Under the pieces are notes generated by a model. The model made no database searches and was not told the DNA's origin. It saw only the letters and a program-made list of their open reading frames with translations. A stretch of DNA of 64,000 nt, from NCBI RefSeq assembly GCF_018524365.1, contig NZ_JAEKFT010000015.1:55441-119440 (forward strand), read 5' to 3'. The position numbers were made by a program, and so were the translations under genes. Numbering within the stretch: position 1 is the stretch's first letter; each line of letters begins with the position of its first letter. The stretch is from Denitromonas iodatirespirans (GTDB lineage: Bacteria; Pseudomonadota; Gammaproteobacteria; Burkholderiales; Rhodocyclaceae). This document shows, in pieces, positions 62,800 through 64,000 of the stretch.

Positions 62800-63192
62800 T
62801 CAGCCGAGCAGCACCAGGGCCCAGACCACCACGAGATTGACCAGGGCCAGCAGCACGGCGGCGCTGCCGATGTCCTTGGCGCGCTTGGCCAGCGGGTGCC
62901 GCGCCAGCGACACCCGGTCCACCTCTGCCTCGATCGCCGAATTGATCAGCTCGACGATCATCACCAACAGCACGCTGCCGACCAGCAGCGCCTTGCCGAG
63001 CCCGGTCGCCGAACTCAACAGCGCGACCGGGATCGCCACCGTCGCCAGTGCGCACTCTTGGCGAAATGCCGCCTCGTGACGAAAGGCGGCGGCCAGTCCG
63101 GCGCAGGAATAGTGGAAGGCATTGACCAGGCGGCGAAGACCCGTGGCGCCCTTGCTCGGAGGATCGTCCGGCGTGTCGGCCTTGCGCGTCAT
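62800..63192 (-). CDS. dgkA: Diacylglycerol kinase DgkA
   Basis: A 130-residue three-helix inner-membrane kinase that phosphorylates diacylglycerol to phosphatidic acid, recycling lipid by-products of envelope synthesis. The active-site block VELINSAIEAEVDRVS near residue 80 and the helices on both sides are typical, as is the amphipathic N-terminal helix with FRHEAAFRQE. It is slightly longer than E. coli DgkA (122). It overlaps nothing and starts 2 bases from the DUF3426 gene stop, so it is probably co-transcribed with it. Confidence 0.93.
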   Translation of the reverse strand: MTRKADTPDDPPSKGATGLRRLVNAFHYSCAGLAAAFRHEAAFRQECALATVAIPVALLSSATGLGKALLVGSVLLVMIVELINSAIEAEVDRVSLARHPLAKRAKDIGSAAVLLALVNLVVVWALVLLG

Positions 63193-63194
63193 GC

Positions 63195-64000
<806 letters not shown>

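Overview
The window is GC-rich, densely coded bacterial chromosome. The gene content points to a betaproteobacterium, probably Rhodocyclales (Thauera/Azoarcus-like): a pcm-rhodanese-tolC block next to waaA, NDP-forming acyl-CoA ligase and crotonase genes, an MFP/RND pump with its own TetR regulator, ornithine-lipid genes and a P. aeruginosa-like wbpV-wbpL-wbpM O-antigen end. The genus is inference. No rRNA, tRNA or CRISPR was seen.

Layout. 1-1280 is the start of a TonB-dependent siderophore receptor, cut by the window edge. 2249-6979 is an RpiR-type regulator followed by a tight CoA operon (crotonase, NDP-forming acyl-CoA ligase, second crotonase). 7220-14078 holds a small lipoprotein, aquaporin Z, an EthD-like protein, a BASS-family transporter divergent from an AraC-type regulator, and a SWIM/SNF2 helicase. 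14301-20487 holds thiC with a TPP riboswitch, a sucrose-phosphorylase-like GH13 enzyme, thiD, and a periplasmic alpha-carbonic anhydrase with an extra N-terminal domain. 20488-21184 is a gene-free repeat island. 21185-28331 holds a MocR-type regulator, an array of short tandem repeats, and a TetR-controlled RND pump operon. 28442-32150 holds pcm, a rhodanese, a TolC-like protein and waaA.

32291-57553 is one long plus-strand O-antigen locus of Wzx/Wzy type. It encodes enzymes for UDP-galacturonate (from UDP-glucuronate), GDP-L-fucose (gmd, fcl), UDP-L-FucNAc (fnlA, fnlB, fnlC) and a 6-deoxy-HexNAc made by WbpM plus a WbpV-like reductase. It also has a flippase, a polymerase, five glycosyltransferases, four methyltransferase-like proteins, an AsnB-type amidotransferase and the initiating transferase WbpL. 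An intact IS630-family element sits between a glycosyltransferase and the polymerase, inserted exactly in the stop codon of the former.

57559-64000 holds apaH and then a divergent lipid locus: olsB and a PlsC/OlsA acyltransferase on one side, a glycosyltransferase on the other. The 176-base gap between them carries 11-base-periodic repeats that look like Pho boxes on both strands, suggesting phosphate-starvation lipid remodelling. It is followed by a PfkB kinase, a glycine-zipper lipoprotein, dgkA and a DUF3426 protein whose upstream part is a run of 21 perfect hexanucleotide repeats extending off the window.
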